Source: Calothrix sp. CSU_2_0 (GTDB lineage Bacteria > Cyanobacteriota > Cyanobacteriia > Cyanobacteriales > Nostocaceae). Taken from it: DNA of 46,778 nucleotides. Below are positions 35,896 through 46,778 of this stretch, piece by piece. The stretch spans positions 1 to 46,778 of the forward strand of contig JAAUPE010000046.1 of the NCBI GenBank assembly GCA_012034595.1, read 5' to 3'. A program made the position numbers and the translations under genes. Numbering within the stretch: position 1 is the stretch's first letter; every line of letters starts with the position of its first letter. The notes beneath the pieces were generated by a model, which had not been told where the DNA came from, did not search any database, and worked only from the letters and a program-made list of their open reading frames with translations.

Positions 35896-37422
35896 ATGGC
35901 TCAGTTTACTAATCCTTTATCCCAGAAACTACTTAGCAAAAGTAAATATCGGACAATTTTGCTCTCTGCTGCTTTATTTCTCACTTTTGATTTAGGTGTC
36001 TTATTACCTAACTTCTTAATATCTACTAACTTAAAACAAGATGCTGTTAGTATTAACCTTGCGGGTAGACAACGTATGCTCTCGCAACGAATGACAAAAG
36101 CATTATTACAGGTGAAAGTCGCCAAGGAAAGTCAGAAAGAACTAGATACCGCAAAACAGGAATTAAATAAAGCTTCCCAGTTATTTGATGATACATTAAT
36201 CGGATTTGAACAAGGGAAAACTGTTACTGGTGGAGATGGTAAACCTGTTTTTCTTAATGCTGTAGAAACAACCAATTCTAAAGAAATAATTGTCAAAGCA
36301 AAAGAAATTTGGCTACCTTATAAAACCAAAATTCAGGCAATTGTATCTGCTGGGGATAACCCTAGCACAGATTTTTTGTCAGATGCGATCGCATATGCTG
36401 AGGAAAATAATCTTAAGTTGTTGGATTTGATGAACCAACTCACCAGCGAAGAACAACAAGTAGCCGATAATAAAGCGAATATGCTACAACTTATCCAAAC
36501 TGTAGGGTTATCGCTGGCATTAATTAACTTCTTCATTTTGCTCTCCCACACTTTGAAGAAACTCAAAGATGGTGATGCTGAAATCGAAAAAGCTAATGCC
36601 GAAATTTTTGCTCTCAACGGCAAACTTAACAAAGAAAATCTTCGGATGAAACAGGAGTTAGATATTACTCGTCAAGTCCAACAAATGATTTTACCAAAGC
36701 CAGAAGAACTGTCAAAAATCCCCGATTTAGAAATTGCTGGGATTATGGAACCTGCAAGCGAAATTGGTGGCGATTATTATGATATTATTCATCACAATGG
36801 TCAGGTAAAAATTGGGATTGGTGATGTTACCGGACATGGGCTGGAAAGCGGGATGTTGATGTTAATGGTACAAACTGCCGTGCGAACCCTACTAATTAAT
36901 AATGAAACTAATCCCAGTAAATTTTTAGATACCATCAACCGCACGATTTACCATAACGTGCAAAGAATGAATACAGATAAAAATATGACTTTATCTTTGC
37001 TCGACTATCAGGATGGTAAAGTTAGGGTATCAGGACAGCACGAAGAAATTTTAGTTATCCGTCGTGGTGGTTTAGTACAGCGAGTTGATACCGTTGATTT
37101 GGGTTTACCTATCGGATTAGAAGAAGATATTTATGAGTTTATCGGGTATGCAGATATTCACTTGTATCCCGGTGATTTAGTTATACTTTATACTGATGGC
37201 ATTACGGAGGCTGAAGACGAAAGTAGTACCCAGTACGGTTTAAAGCGCTTAATCGATGTCGCAAAAGCGCATTGGCAGAAATCAGCCGAGGAAGTCAAAC
37301 AAGCTGTAATAGATGACCTAAAATCATTTATTGGTAAAAAGGAAGTTTTCGACGATATTACACTTGTGGTGTTGAAGCGAAAATATGAGACAAAAAAAGA
37401 TATGGAAAATACTGTTGTGTAA
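35896..37422 (+). CDS. Membrane-bound PP2C-type (SpoIIE/RsbU) phosphatase with PilJ-like sensor domain
   Basis: About 508 residues from the ATG at 35896, which has AGGA just upstream; an open TTG ten codons earlier is less likely. A first membrane helix (TILLSAALFLTFDLGVLLPN) is followed by a helical sensor region with NLAGRQRMLSQRMTKALLQV, the signature of the type IV pili methyl-accepting N-terminal domain. After a second helix (LIQTVGLSLALINFFILLSH) and a coiled coil comes the SpoIIE phosphatase with GGDYYDII, GIGDVTGHGLESGMLM, LYTDGITEAED and FDDITLVVL carrying the metal-binding aspartates. Such proteins dephosphorylate anti-anti-sigma (STAS) proteins in partner-switching; no STAS or RsbW-like gene is nearby. 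Confidence 0.9.
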   Translation: MAQFTNPLSQKLLSKSKYRTILLSAALFLTFDLGVLLPNFLISTNLKQDAVSINLAGRQRMLSQRMTKALLQVKVAKESQKELDTAKQELNKASQLFDDTLIGFEQGKTVTGGDGKPVFLNAVETTNSKEIIVKAKEIWLPYKTKIQAIVSAGDNPSTDFLSDAIAYAEENNLKLLDLMNQLTSEEQQVADNKANMLQLIQTVGLSLALINFFILLSHTLKKLKDGDAEIEKANAEIFALNGKLNKENLRMKQELDITRQVQQMILPKPEELSKIPDLEIAGIMEPASEIGGDYYDIIHHNGQVKIGIGDVTGHGLESGMLMLMVQTAVRTLLINNETNPSKFLDTINRTIYHNVQRMNTDKNMTLSLLDYQDGKVRVSGQHEEILVIRRGGLVQRVDTVDLGLPIGLEEDIYEFIGYADIHLYPGDLVILYTDGITEAEDESSTQYGLKRLIDVAKAHWQKSAEEVKQAVIDDLKSFIGKKEVFDDITLVVLKRKYETKKDMENTVV

Positions 37423-37431
37423 ACATAATTT

Positions 37432-37457
37432 CGGGGCAACATAATTGGATTGCCCCG
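37432..37457. terminator. Bidirectional hairpin between convergent genes
   Basis: CGGGGCAA and TTGCCCCG form an 8-bp GC-rich stem with a 10-base loop, 10 bases after the phosphatase stop and 17 bases after the epsilon-subunit stop on the other strand. T runs are weak on both sides. Confidence 0.6.
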
Positions 37458-37473
37458 ACATTAAACATTAATT

Positions 37474-37887
37474 CTACACCATACCACCAGCCGCTTGAAA
37501 ACGGGCACGAGCGCGTTTAAAAGCCTGTGTTGCCTGGATTTGAGCTTGTTTATCGTCAGCAGAAACTTGTCCTAAGCGAGTTTCTGCTTCGCTGTAAGCA
37601 GAACGGGCTTCTTCGAGGTTGATAGTATCACCCCGTTCCGCACCATTGACGAGAATTGTCACTTCATTTTCTTCAACTTCTGCAAAACCACCCTGTAATG
37701 CGATCGCAATCCAAGGTTGGTTTTTAGCAGGACGTACACGCATCACACCAGTATCGAGAGCTGATAACAATGGTGCGTGTCCGCTCAGAATACCGAGTTG
37801 CCCGGTAGTGCTAGGAAGAATAACTTCTTCAGCAGCAGCATTCCAGACAGTTTTATCTGGAGAGAGTACGCGAACGGTTAATGTCAT
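37474..37887 (-). CDS. atpC: ATP synthase epsilon subunit
   Basis: A 137-residue F1 subunit (atpE in chloroplast-style naming). The N-terminal beta sandwich is complete ([60 protein letters not shown]) and the C-terminal helix pair follows ([18 protein letters not shown]). It couples gamma rotation to F1 and inhibits ATP hydrolysis. It is the second gene of the beta-epsilon operon, the usual cyanobacterial arrangement apart from the main atp cluster. A repeat-filled spacer of 209 bases separates it from the beta gene. Confidence 0.97.
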   Translation of the reverse strand: MTLTVRVLSPDKTVWNAAAEEVILPSTTGQLGILSGHAPLLSALDTGVMRVRPAKNQPWIAIALQGGFAEVEENEVTILVNGAERGDTINLEEARSAYSEAETRLGQVSADDKQAQIQATQAFKRARARFQAAGGMV

Positions 37888-37891
37888 ATAT

Positions 37892-38090
37892 TGTCTATTG
37901 TTAATGGTTATTGGTTAATGGTTATTGGTTAATGGTTATTGGTTATTTGGTTATTGGTTAATTATTGCTTATTGGGTATTTGGTTATTTAGTCACGTTTT
38001 CACCTAACCATAAACCACCAACTTGTAATTACTAACCACTAACTACTAACCACTAACTACTAACTACCAACCATTAACTATCAACTAATT
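37892..38090. repeat. Heptamer repeat arrays in the atp intercistronic spacer
   Basis: The atpC-proximal half consists of (T)GGTTAAT / GGTTATT units, the atpD-proximal half of AACTACT / AACCACT units. The two arrays are complementary, so the mRNA between the two cistrons can form a long, imperfect stem-loop. Confidence 0.8.
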
Positions 38091-38096
38091 AGCCTT

Positions 38097-40311
<2,215 letters not shown>

Positions 40312-41139
40312 ATGAATCACTTATCTGCACGGCAATATTTTTATCAGGAGATTCAACAGCCTGATAAGTATATTGACTTAGCTAAGGCAGCTTTGTTCAT
40401 TGCACAAGAAGAGTATCCTCATCTCGAACCTGATGAGTATTTAAATGCGTTGGATACGATCGCACTTGATTTGCAAGAACGTTTACCAAGCGATCGCTAT
40501 CCCATGAAAGTAATTCAAGTTATTAACCAGTACCTTTACGAAGATTTGGGTTTTGCTGGAAACACTGACAACTATTATGACCCATGTAATAGTTTTTTGA
40601 ATGATGTGATCGATCGCCGCACAGGTATTCCCATCACTTTAGCCGTTGTTTATTTAGAAATTGCCCGTCGGATTGATTTCCCAATGGTGGGTATCGGAAT
40701 GCCAGGACATTTTCTCATTCGTCCCGATGTGGAGGACATGGAGATTTTTGTTGATGCTTTTCATGGTGGTGAAATCATGTTTCCCCAAGATTGTGAGGAT
40801 AGGTTGAGCCAAGTTTACCAGCAACCTGTGATATTACAGCCTGAGTATTTACCGATATTAACTAAAACTCAGATTTTGGCGCGGATGCTCTCCAATCTTA
40901 AGTATATTTATTTGAATCAGCAGGAATTAGAAAAGGCTTTGGCTGTAGTTGAGCGAATTTTGTTACTAACACCAGATGTAATTATCGAAATTCGCGATCG
41001 CGGTTTATTATCTTACCAGTTAGGGCGTTTTCACCAAGCTGAACATGATTTGCAGCGTTATCTCCAAGAAACACCCAAAGCTAGAGATATCAATGTTATT
41101 CGACAATTACTTAATCAATTAAAAGGAAGTCGGGATTGA
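40312..41139 (+). CDS. SirB1 family protein (transglutaminase-like plus TPR)
   Basis: A 275-residue cytoplasmic protein. The SirB1 N-terminal domain has NSFLNDVIDRRTGIPITLAV, VYLEIARRIDFPMVGIGMPG and HFLIRPDVEDMEIFVDAFHG, the last resembling a transglutaminase-like core with the catalytic Cys position not evident. The C-terminal 90 residues form TPR-like helices (KYIYLNQQELEKALAVVERI, GLLSYQLGRFHQAEHDLQRY). The family is widespread in cyanobacteria and proteobacteria without a settled function. Confidence 0.9.
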   Translation: MNHLSARQYFYQEIQQPDKYIDLAKAALFIAQEEYPHLEPDEYLNALDTIALDLQERLPSDRYPMKVIQVINQYLYEDLGFAGNTDNYYDPCNSFLNDVIDRRTGIPITLAVVYLEIARRIDFPMVGIGMPGHFLIRPDVEDMEIFVDAFHGGEIMFPQDCEDRLSQVYQQPVILQPEYLPILTKTQILARMLSNLKYIYLNQQELEKALAVVERILLLTPDVIIEIRDRGLLSYQLGRFHQAEHDLQRYLQETPKARDINVIRQLLNQLKGSRD

Positions 41140-41209
41140 CATATACTCTGAGCTATTTTAGATGGAATAGAGCTAAATATTACGATTACAAGTAGAATCG
41201 CATCGATTC

Positions 41210-41282
41210 GTAGGTTGGGTGAAGACGCAGGAGAAACTGTAAACAAAAATTAATAATCTCCAATGCGTCGTAACCCAACATT
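41210..41282. repeat. GTAGGTTGGGT...AACCCAACATTTT element
   Basis: Same ends as the copies at 9641 and 19473, 73 bases long, placed after the SirB1 gene and before the Rpn/TnpB remnant. Confidence 0.65.
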
Positions 41283-41295
41283 TTACAACGATTAC

Positions 41296-42117
41296 TTAAC
41301 TGCCAGTATTTTGCTCAAGCCAAGCAAACAAATCAGACACATTTGAAAAATCTAATAGAGCATCTTTGAAAATAGACATCACGCTTAAAACAAGTCTGTT
41401 CGAGAATATTAAAAAATTGACCGAACCCCGCATCTAAACAATGTTTACCCAACATTCCGCGAGACAGCCCAATTAGATTCAAATCCTCAACAAACACCAT
41501 CCCCGCATCGTTACAGATTTGATGAGACAACTTTCGATGCCAATCCTTACGACAATTAGCGACGTACTCATGCAATTTTGCAACTTTCTTCTGAGCCTTT
41601 TTCCAATTGTTCGAGCCTAATCGTTTTTTGGAAACACGCTGTTGCAGCAATTTCAGCTTGCGTTCGGCATCAACAAAAACCTCGGACGCTTGACTAAAAG
41701 CCCATTAGAAATGGCGACAAAACTTGTTAAACCAACATCGATTCCCACTGCTTCCCCGTGCGGTAATGGTTGTGGCGGATTAACGTCCCATTGGACAGTT
41801 AACATTACATACCATCCAGAAACACGCTTGACCACACGAGCTTGTTTGATAATCCCACCGTCTGGTATCGAACGGGATTGACGGAACTTGACTTCTCGGA
41901 ACGGTATCCCAGGCTTAGATTGGGTTAAAGTTTGGAATTCTATATGTAAAATTAAAGCATCTGCTTGTATAAAAATAAGTGAATCTGCCCGAATCGGCTC
42001 CAAACTTAATTCGGTTTTTAATATGCGAATATTGACTGATTGACCACCAATTAACCAGCGAACAAAATCGCCTGGATACTTTTCTGCTATTAGTTTACAA
42101 ACATTATCAAAACTCAC
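41296..42117 (-). pseudogene. Rpn-family nuclease gene with an internal TnpB fragment
   Basis: The first 75 codons (MSFDNVCKLIAEKYPGDFVR, then EPIRADSLIFIQADALILHI and EFQTL) are the start of an Rpn/DUF4351 recombination-promoting nuclease, with the Asp and E-x-Q of its PD-(D/E)XK core. At about 41890 the frame passes into TnpB: RQSRSIPDGGIIKQARVVKR, GIDVGLTSFVAIS with the RuvC-I Asp, then, after a one-base shift in a T run near 41675, LLQQRVSKKRLGSNNWKKAQ and VFVEDLNLIGLSRGMLGKHC with the RuvC-II Glu. TnpB stops before its zinc ribbon and last RuvC motif. From 41370 to a stop at 41296 another frame reads KDALLDFSNVSDLFAWLEQN, the C-terminal end of Rpn proteins. So both ends of one Rpn gene flank a piece of TnpB. 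Not functional as either protein. Confidence 0.75.
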
Positions 42118-42180
42118 TAACCCTGTCCTTAGTAGATATTCAAAATATCATAATCTTACCTGCTCAATCTCCAATCCCCA

Positions 42181-42635
42181 CTACCCCAAAATTTGTACTT
42201 GCTCTGCTACCTGCTTCAATCTTTGTAACTGGGATTGCATATCTTTTTTGGTTAATTGTTCGGCAAATGTCTTAAAACCCCAGCTAACTATAGGGTTAGG
42301 GATTGTAAATTCAAAGCGATTCGTTAAGCAAGTACCTTTTTCTTGAGGTTGACATTCCCAGCGATCGCGTCCTTGAAAAAACCTGTAAATTCCCACACTA
42401 CCAAACCTGGTTCCCGCTCCACAACAGTACTATTTAAACTTGGTTGAATTATCGGTATTGCGATCGCAAATCGACTTTTGCCACCAATCTCGGTGTTCCA
42501 GTCTCCGACGGGATAACAACGTAAAGCTGGATTCAACCAACGATGCATTAATGTAAGGTCGGTAATACAGCGCTCGACTATAGTGGCAGAAGCATTAATT
42601 TTAATCGATTGCTCGAATACTTGTGTTGCAGCCAT
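42181..42635 (-). CDS. SRPBCC family protein, interrupted by a one-base frameshift
   Basis: From MAATQVFEQSIKINASATIV at 42635 the protein is a START/SRPBCC-type lipid- or ligand-binding fold (ERCITDLTLMHRWLNPALRC, SRFAIAIPIIQPSLNSTVVE). At WEFTGFF the frame shifts; the next frame continues QGRDRWECQPQEKGTCLTNR and FEFTIPNPIVSWGFKTFAEQ to a stop at 42181. One T added to the T6 run near 42378 gives a normal protein of about 150 residues, a usual length for the family. A frame opening further upstream at 42722 lacks family features. Ligand unknown. Probably a polyketide cyclase/dehydrase-type cyanobacterial protein. Confidence 0.8.
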
Positions 42636-43257
42636 AGCGTATTTTTTGATAATAGATTTGGTGAATAAATCAAGACAATTACAGCAGATTGCAATTAGAT
42701 GAGGTACAGTCAAACAGTTCAAAAGCCATATACAAAACTGTTTTACTTCTGACTACTGTACTCCTGTAGCTTGCTACTTACAGAAGCCACCACGTGTCTA
42801 CCCCATAGGGGTACTCTAATTTTTGCTGTATTTACTTTGGGATGATAAATTTTGTTTTTAATTTATGCTTAACTTTCTGATAACTTTCAGTTAATAAGTG
42901 ATTTCCAGATTCCTAATCAAGATTAACTGTTTGCATATTTTGCTAGCTTTTAGCCATTAAAACATAAAACCGACCTAAAATACCTGTTTGGGAATATGTG
43001 TATATTCCCACTAAGGGATGAGTCTTGAGGCGATAATTTGTGTTAGCTGGATATTTATTTGGCTCAAAAGAAAGAAATCGTAAATAAAAAAAGTAAAAAG
43101 TAGCCTTGTAATAATTAAATTGTAGTATTTTACTGGTAAATTACTATGCGAAACACTAAATAAGCTTACCCTGGGTGTTGACTTGTTTCGGCAATCAGCA
43201 TCAAGAGTCTTTTTCGTGTTTTTTGTAAATAACACAGAACTTTAATATCGGGAAACC
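42636..43257. other. Intergenic region ahead of the channel-like gene
   Basis: No gene. Two perfect hairpins stand out: TACCCC-ATA-GGGGTA near 42808-42822 and GGGAATAT-GTGT-ATATTCCC at 42990-43009. The second is long enough to be an operator or a transcript end. Confidence 0.45.
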
Positions 43258-44889
43258 ATGAATGCAACTTGGCAACAGATAAACCAAGTAATGGACTTTG
43301 GTTTTTGGATAAGGGGGCAGCAATTTTTGGCACAGTCGCCAAATTTGCAAGTAAATCAATCTGTTGATTACGTACAAGGGACGATTCAACAGGTGGTTCA
43401 GTTCCTACCAAAACTGTTTGGGGCAGTTTTAATTCTGCTCGTTGGTTGGGTGATTGCTGCGATCGCAGCTGCAATTGTCCGGGGAATCTTGAACCGGACA
43501 AAGCTCGATAATCGCATTGCTTCTGCTGTTACAGGTGGTAGAGATGTACCTCAAGTTGAGGGAATTATCTCTAGTTTAGTTTTTTGGAGTGTCCTGCTGC
43601 TGACGGTAGTGGCAGTTCTCGACACTTTAGACTTGCGGGTAGCATCGCAACCGCTTAATAGTTTCCTCACCCAAATTGGTGAATTTTTGCCCAAGTTGGT
43701 TGGTGCAGGAATTTTATTAGGTGTAGCTTGGGTAATTGCAACCCTGGTTAGGTTGGTTACGGTGCGTGGACTAAGCGCTGTACGCATTGATGAGCGTCTG
43801 AATCCACCGAGCGATGACAATACCAACCTCAACCAAATATCGCTATCAGAGACTATCGGTAGCGCACTTTACTGGTTTATTTTTCTGCTGTTTTTGGTTC
43901 CAGTTCTTGATACTTTGGGACTACGACAAGCATTATTACCAGTACAAAGCTTAATCACCCAAATTCTGTCGATTCTGCCGAATATTTTGGCAGCTGCCCT
44001 GATTGCGACGATTGGTTGGTTTGTTGCTAATATTGTACGTCGGATTGTCACCAATTTGCTTTCGACCACTGGTGTAGACCATATTGGTAGTCGAGTTGGT
44101 TTAAGTAATGCTGCGGGAATGCAATCGCTGTCAAGTTTGATTGGCACGATTGTTTATGTGTTGATTTTGATTCCTGTTGGTATTGCAGCATTGACTGCAC
44201 TGCAAATCCAGGCGATTTCCGTGCCTGCGATCGCAATGTTGCAACAGGTACTCAATTCACTGCCGTTAATTTTCACTGCGGCAGCAATTTTGATTCTTGC
44301 CTATTTCTTAGGGAAGTTCGTAGCTGATTTAGTTACCAGTATTCTTACCAGTATTGGTTTCAACAATATCTTCAACATCATTGGATTGCCTTCCTTAAGC
44401 CGTCCTACCACTTCTACCAGTACAACAGCCCCAAGAATAGCTGTGCGTACACCTTCGGAAATTGTGGGAGTTATTGTTTTAGTTGGCATCATGCTATTTG
44501 CTGCCGTTACGGCTGCGGATATCTTGAAAATTCCAGCTTTAACAGCATTGGTAAATGGCATCCTGATTGTTTTAGCTAGGATTTTGGTAGGAGTAGTCAT
44601 CTTTGCAATTGGTTTGTTCTTTGCAAATCTGGCATTTAGCATTATCACCAGTTCCGGTAATTCTCAAGCCAGAATTTTAGGACAAGTCGCTCGAATTTCG
44701 ATCATCACTTTGGTGTCAGCAATGGCACTGCAACAAATCGGTGTTGCTCCGGATATCGTCAATCTTGCCTTCGGTTTGCTATTAGGTGCGATCGCGATCG
44801 CTATTGCTCTGGCTTTTGGCTTGGGTGGACGCGATATTGCTCGCAACCAAGTTCAAGAATGGCTCGACTCGTTTAAGAGCAGAACTTAA
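43258..44889 (+). CDS. Multi-repeat membrane protein of the mechanosensitive-channel TM-helix group
   Basis: A 543-residue integral membrane protein built from repeated segments. A pattern LP-x-(3)-A-x-hydrophobic-GW(V/F)-A occurs at FLPKLFGAVLILLVGWVIA, FLPKLVGAGILLGVAWVIA, ILPNILAAALIATIGWFVA and SLPLIFTAAAILILAYFLG, and a fifth, looser copy follows. This matches the conserved TM-helix repeat found in proteins annotated as mechanosensitive ion channels. The end, ALAFGLGGRDIARNQVQEWL, resembles the pore-helix exit of MscS, but the MscS beta domain is absent. Whether it conducts ions is not shown. The GGGAATAT hairpin lies 250 bases upstream. It converges with the GTPase gene. Confidence 0.82.
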   Translation: MNATWQQINQVMDFGFWIRGQQFLAQSPNLQVNQSVDYVQGTIQQVVQFLPKLFGAVLILLVGWVIAAIAAAIVRGILNRTKLDNRIASAVTGGRDVPQVEGIISSLVFWSVLLLTVVAVLDTLDLRVASQPLNSFLTQIGEFLPKLVGAGILLGVAWVIATLVRLVTVRGLSAVRIDERLNPPSDDNTNLNQISLSETIGSALYWFIFLLFLVPVLDTLGLRQALLPVQSLITQILSILPNILAAALIATIGWFVANIVRRIVTNLLSTTGVDHIGSRVGLSNAAGMQSLSSLIGTIVYVLILIPVGIAALTALQIQAISVPAIAMLQQVLNSLPLIFTAAAILILAYFLGKFVADLVTSILTSIGFNNIFNIIGLPSLSRPTTSTSTTAPRIAVRTPSEIVGVIVLVGIMLFAAVTAADILKIPALTALVNGILIVLARILVGVVIFAIGLFFANLAFSIITSSGNSQARILGQVARISIITLVSAMALQQIGVAPDIVNLAFGLLLGAIAIAIALAFGLGGRDIARNQVQEWLDSFKSRT

Positions 44890-44972
44890 ATAACCAAAAG
44901 TTTATTGTTAGAGTTCAGTATTTTATTTGAGAATTGGGAATCGATTAAATATTTTAACTCCCAACTCCCGTA

Positions 44973-45152
44973 CAGACGACCCGGTGGGTCGTCTCTTGTA
45001 TGGACGATCTGGTGGGGTCGTCTCTTGTATGGACGATCTGGTGGGGTCGTCTCTTGTATGGACGACCTGGTGGGGTCGTCTCTTGTATGGACGACCTGGA
45101 CGACCACCTACCATCGTCTCTCAATATAGACGACCTACCAGGTCGTCTCTAC
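44973..45152. repeat. Tandem array of GACGA-C/T-C palindromes, 28-29 bp period
   Basis: GACG starts recur at 44975, 45003, 45032, 45061 and 45090. Each unit is a hairpin (GACGACC/GGTCGTC arms around GGTGG) followed by TCTTGTATG. A degenerate unit and a last full palindrome AGACGACCTACCAGGTCGTCT at 45128-45148 close the array. It fills the space between convergent genes. Same family as 10569-10589 and 22120-22165. Confidence 0.85.
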
Positions 45153-46621
45153 TCCCTATTTTTTCTCTTCCCTTTGACCTTAATTTGTAATTCTTCCTTG
45201 ATACGACTCAAAATTGACTCTCGATCGAGGTTTGCTAAAATTCTCTCAATGACGATTTTCGGCGTATCGTCTCCCCAAGTTGCCCCATTTGCTAGATATG
45301 CTTTTGTCACATTCCCAATCCCGTAGGTTGATATCCCTGCCACACTCGCTTGGGTAATTGCTACTGTTGCATAAGCACCAAGGGAAATTCCACCTGTCGC
45401 TGGTGCAGAAATCCCTAGTAAACTTTTTAACGAACTTAATCCTAAATTTGCGAGTAATTCACTAGCACTAATACCACCCATACTCAGCGCAATTTTTTGT
45501 AATAGCTTTACTGCACCCGTTTCACTCATGGGAATGCCGTAAAGCTTAGAAAGACCAAGAATCATCACAATGTCAATTACAGCACCACTCAAAATATCAA
45601 CTACTGTAATTGGGTTCAGCGCGATCGCAACTGCTTTTGTAATTGTCGCTCTCCAAATCAATTGGTTAGCAATACTTTCCCGTATAACTAATTTGCGTTC
45701 TACCAATTGCTCGTTAACAACATCGGCATAAATCATTGTATTGAGAGCAACTAAAGCTTTGCCTTCCCGTTGTAAAACATCTAATATCTTTAACTTTAAA
45801 TCATCGACTTGGGAAGGACGCGATCGCATTTGTACCCGTCTTGTCCCGTCAGCATTTTGTACCATTGTCCGTACCATTGGAGAAGCTGCGGACATGACGA
45901 TTTCCTCCGGTGAAACCAATTCTCGCACCCTTTCATCGCGAATTTTTTGGTAAATTGCCATGCGATCGGTTTCGGGGTATTGGTCAACTTTATTAAATAC
46001 TAATAAAATTGGCTTTCCGGCATTTCGCAACTGCGAAAGCGCTTCATGTTCCAGTTTCGTCATATCACCAGAAATCACAAACAAGATTAAATCGACTTGT
46101 TTAGCGATTTGTTGCGCCAAATTAGCACGGGTTTCCCCATCCACTTCATCCAATCCCGGTGTATCAATCAATTCTACCTGCGACTGACCGCTTCCTGGCA
46201 ACCGCACCCGCAGAGCTAGTTCATTTACCCCCACACTTTCTTCGCTAATAGTCCAATTGACACTTTGCGTCGAACGAGTCACCCCATGCAAAGGACCAGT
46301 TTCAAATACATTTTGACCAACTAAAGCATTTAATAACGAAGATTTTCCCCGTCCAACCATTCCAAATGCAGCGATTTCAACCACCATCCGGTCTAATTTC
46401 GCTAACATATTTTCCAAGTCGTTGATTTCGGTTTCAAGTCCTTTTTGTTCCTGGGGTGTTAAATCCAGTTTTGCGACTAAGTTACGCAGGGCAGTTTGTG
46501 CCTGTCGGTAATTTAATTCGGTTTGAATTTCGTCAAAGCTAAAAATTGCACGATCCATTTCATCTTCCCATTGGGGAGTCTCAGTGTTCGGGTTGGTTTC
46601 CTCCGGTAAAATTGAAGTCAT
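45149..46621 (-). CDS. Era/dynamin-like GTPase with C-terminal DUF697 domain
   Basis: A 490-residue GTPase. After a coiled-coil N-terminus (to about 80) come G1 GMVGRGKSS at 87-95, G3 DTPGLDE, G4 NKVD and G5 SAAS, all intact. The C-terminal third is DUF697: KAVAIALNPITVVDILSGAV, IVMILGLSKLYGIPMSETGA, then small-residue helices and a basic end KVKGKRKNRE. Such proteins bind membranes; a role in envelope or membrane maintenance is inferred. The start ATG at 46621 lies directly behind a heptamer-repeat tract. A small gene with only the DUF697-type part sits at 2408-2869. Confidence 0.9.
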   Translation of the reverse strand: MTSILPEETNPNTETPQWEDEMDRAIFSFDEIQTELNYRQAQTALRNLVAKLDLTPQEQKGLETEINDLENMLAKLDRMVVEIAAFGMVGRGKSSLLNALVGQNVFETGPLHGVTRSTQSVNWTISEESVGVNELALRVRLPGSGQSQVELIDTPGLDEVDGETRANLAQQIAKQVDLILFVISGDMTKLEHEALSQLRNAGKPILLVFNKVDQYPETDRMAIYQKIRDERVRELVSPEEIVMSAASPMVRTMVQNADGTRRVQMRSRPSQVDDLKLKILDVLQREGKALVALNTMIYADVVNEQLVERKLVIRESIANQLIWRATITKAVAIALNPITVVDILSGAVIDIVMILGLSKLYGIPMSETGAVKLLQKIALSMGGISASELLANLGLSSLKSLLGISAPATGGISLGAYATVAITQASVAGISTYGIGNVTKAYLANGATWGDDTPKIVIERILANLDRESILSRIKEELQIKVKGKRKNRE

Positions 46622-46669
46622 GGTGATTTTAGCTTTTAGATTTTGGATACATTCGCTGTCGCTCAGTAC

Positions 46670-46778
46670 AAGCTTTAGATTTTGGATTTTGGATTTTGGA
46701 TTTTGGATTTTGGATTTTGGATTTTGGATTTTGGATTTTGGATTTGGATTTGGATTTTGGATTTGGATTTGGATTTTG
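46670..46778. repeat. GATTTTG heptamer tract (STRR), runs off the window
   Basis: More than a dozen tandem GATTTTG units, some shortened to GATTTG, fill the last 105 bases immediately upstream of the GTPase gene. Three copies of the same unit lie at 25821-25846 beside the dead transposase. Confidence 0.9.

Noticed and set aside
43869-44846. Open frames opposite the channel-like gene
   Set aside because: They run antisense to a repetitive hydrophobic coding sequence and are explained by its codon pattern.
44973-45152. Regular repeats that could be taken for a CRISPR array
   Set aside because: The 28-29 base units follow each other directly with no unique spacers, and each unit is a full palindrome of a dispersed family; no cas genes are near.

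Overview
The window comes from a filamentous, probably heterocyst-forming cyanobacterium. The evidence is the very frequent HIP1 octamer GCGATCGC, a small secreted protein with the RGSGR heterocyst-inhibitor pentapeptide (PatX type), a xisH-xisI pair, a beta-epsilon ATP synthase pair standing apart from other atp genes, short tandem heptamer repeats (STRR) between genes, a PEP-CTERM protein, and a phytochrome-type GAF histidine kinase. I cannot assign a genus from sequence alone.

Layout. 1-6.1 kb is an accessory/defence patch: a restriction-modification pair (endonuclease then methyltransferase, minus strand), a small DUF697-like gene, a broken DUF262 + AlbA_2 gene, a second orphan copy of the methyltransferase tail, and xisH-xisI. 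6.1-12 kb is central metabolism: acnB, a plant-type [2Fe-2S] ferredoxin and icd, i.e. the aconitase to 2-oxoglutarate arm that feeds nitrogen assimilation. 12.4-18.6 kb is regulatory: a REC-GAF-histidine kinase, a LabA-like NYN protein, a 1.4 kb gene-free stretch, patX, and an FAD oxidoreductase. 18.8-30.2 kb holds a nuclease-like orphan, a zinc dehydrogenase, two GT4 glycosyltransferases, a candidate small RNA, a PEP-CTERM protein, a dead IS630-type transposase, a two-domain SagB-type oxidoreductase, a secreted RNase T2 and the B subunit of 5-oxoprolinase. 30.3-35.5 kb holds a glutathione transferase placed between the two oxoprolinase genes, a MITE-like palindrome, a DUF3611 membrane protein, a PEBP gene fragment, and an S4 protein next to the ribosome-rescue factor ArfB. 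35.9-46.8 kb holds a PilJ-like/SpoIIE phosphatase, the ATP synthase beta and epsilon genes, a SirB1 protein, an Rpn nuclease gene with a TnpB fragment inside it, an SRPBCC protein, a repeat-built membrane protein of the mechanosensitive channel group, a tandem palindrome array and a DUF697 GTPase.

Two themes run through the window. First, at least five genes (methyltransferase, icd, FAD oxidoreductase, the TnpB fragment, SRPBCC) are broken by one missing base in a short homopolymer, and DUF262 has an extra G in a G run. This pattern points to sequencing error more than to biology, so several genes that look broken are probably intact in the organism. Second, the intergenic regions are full of dispersed palindromes: an AGACG...CGTCTCTAC family, a GTAGGTTGGGT...AACCCAAC family and heptamer repeats, including one inside the atp operon and one inside a coding region. 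The most distinctive gene is the patX candidate at 16483-16704.
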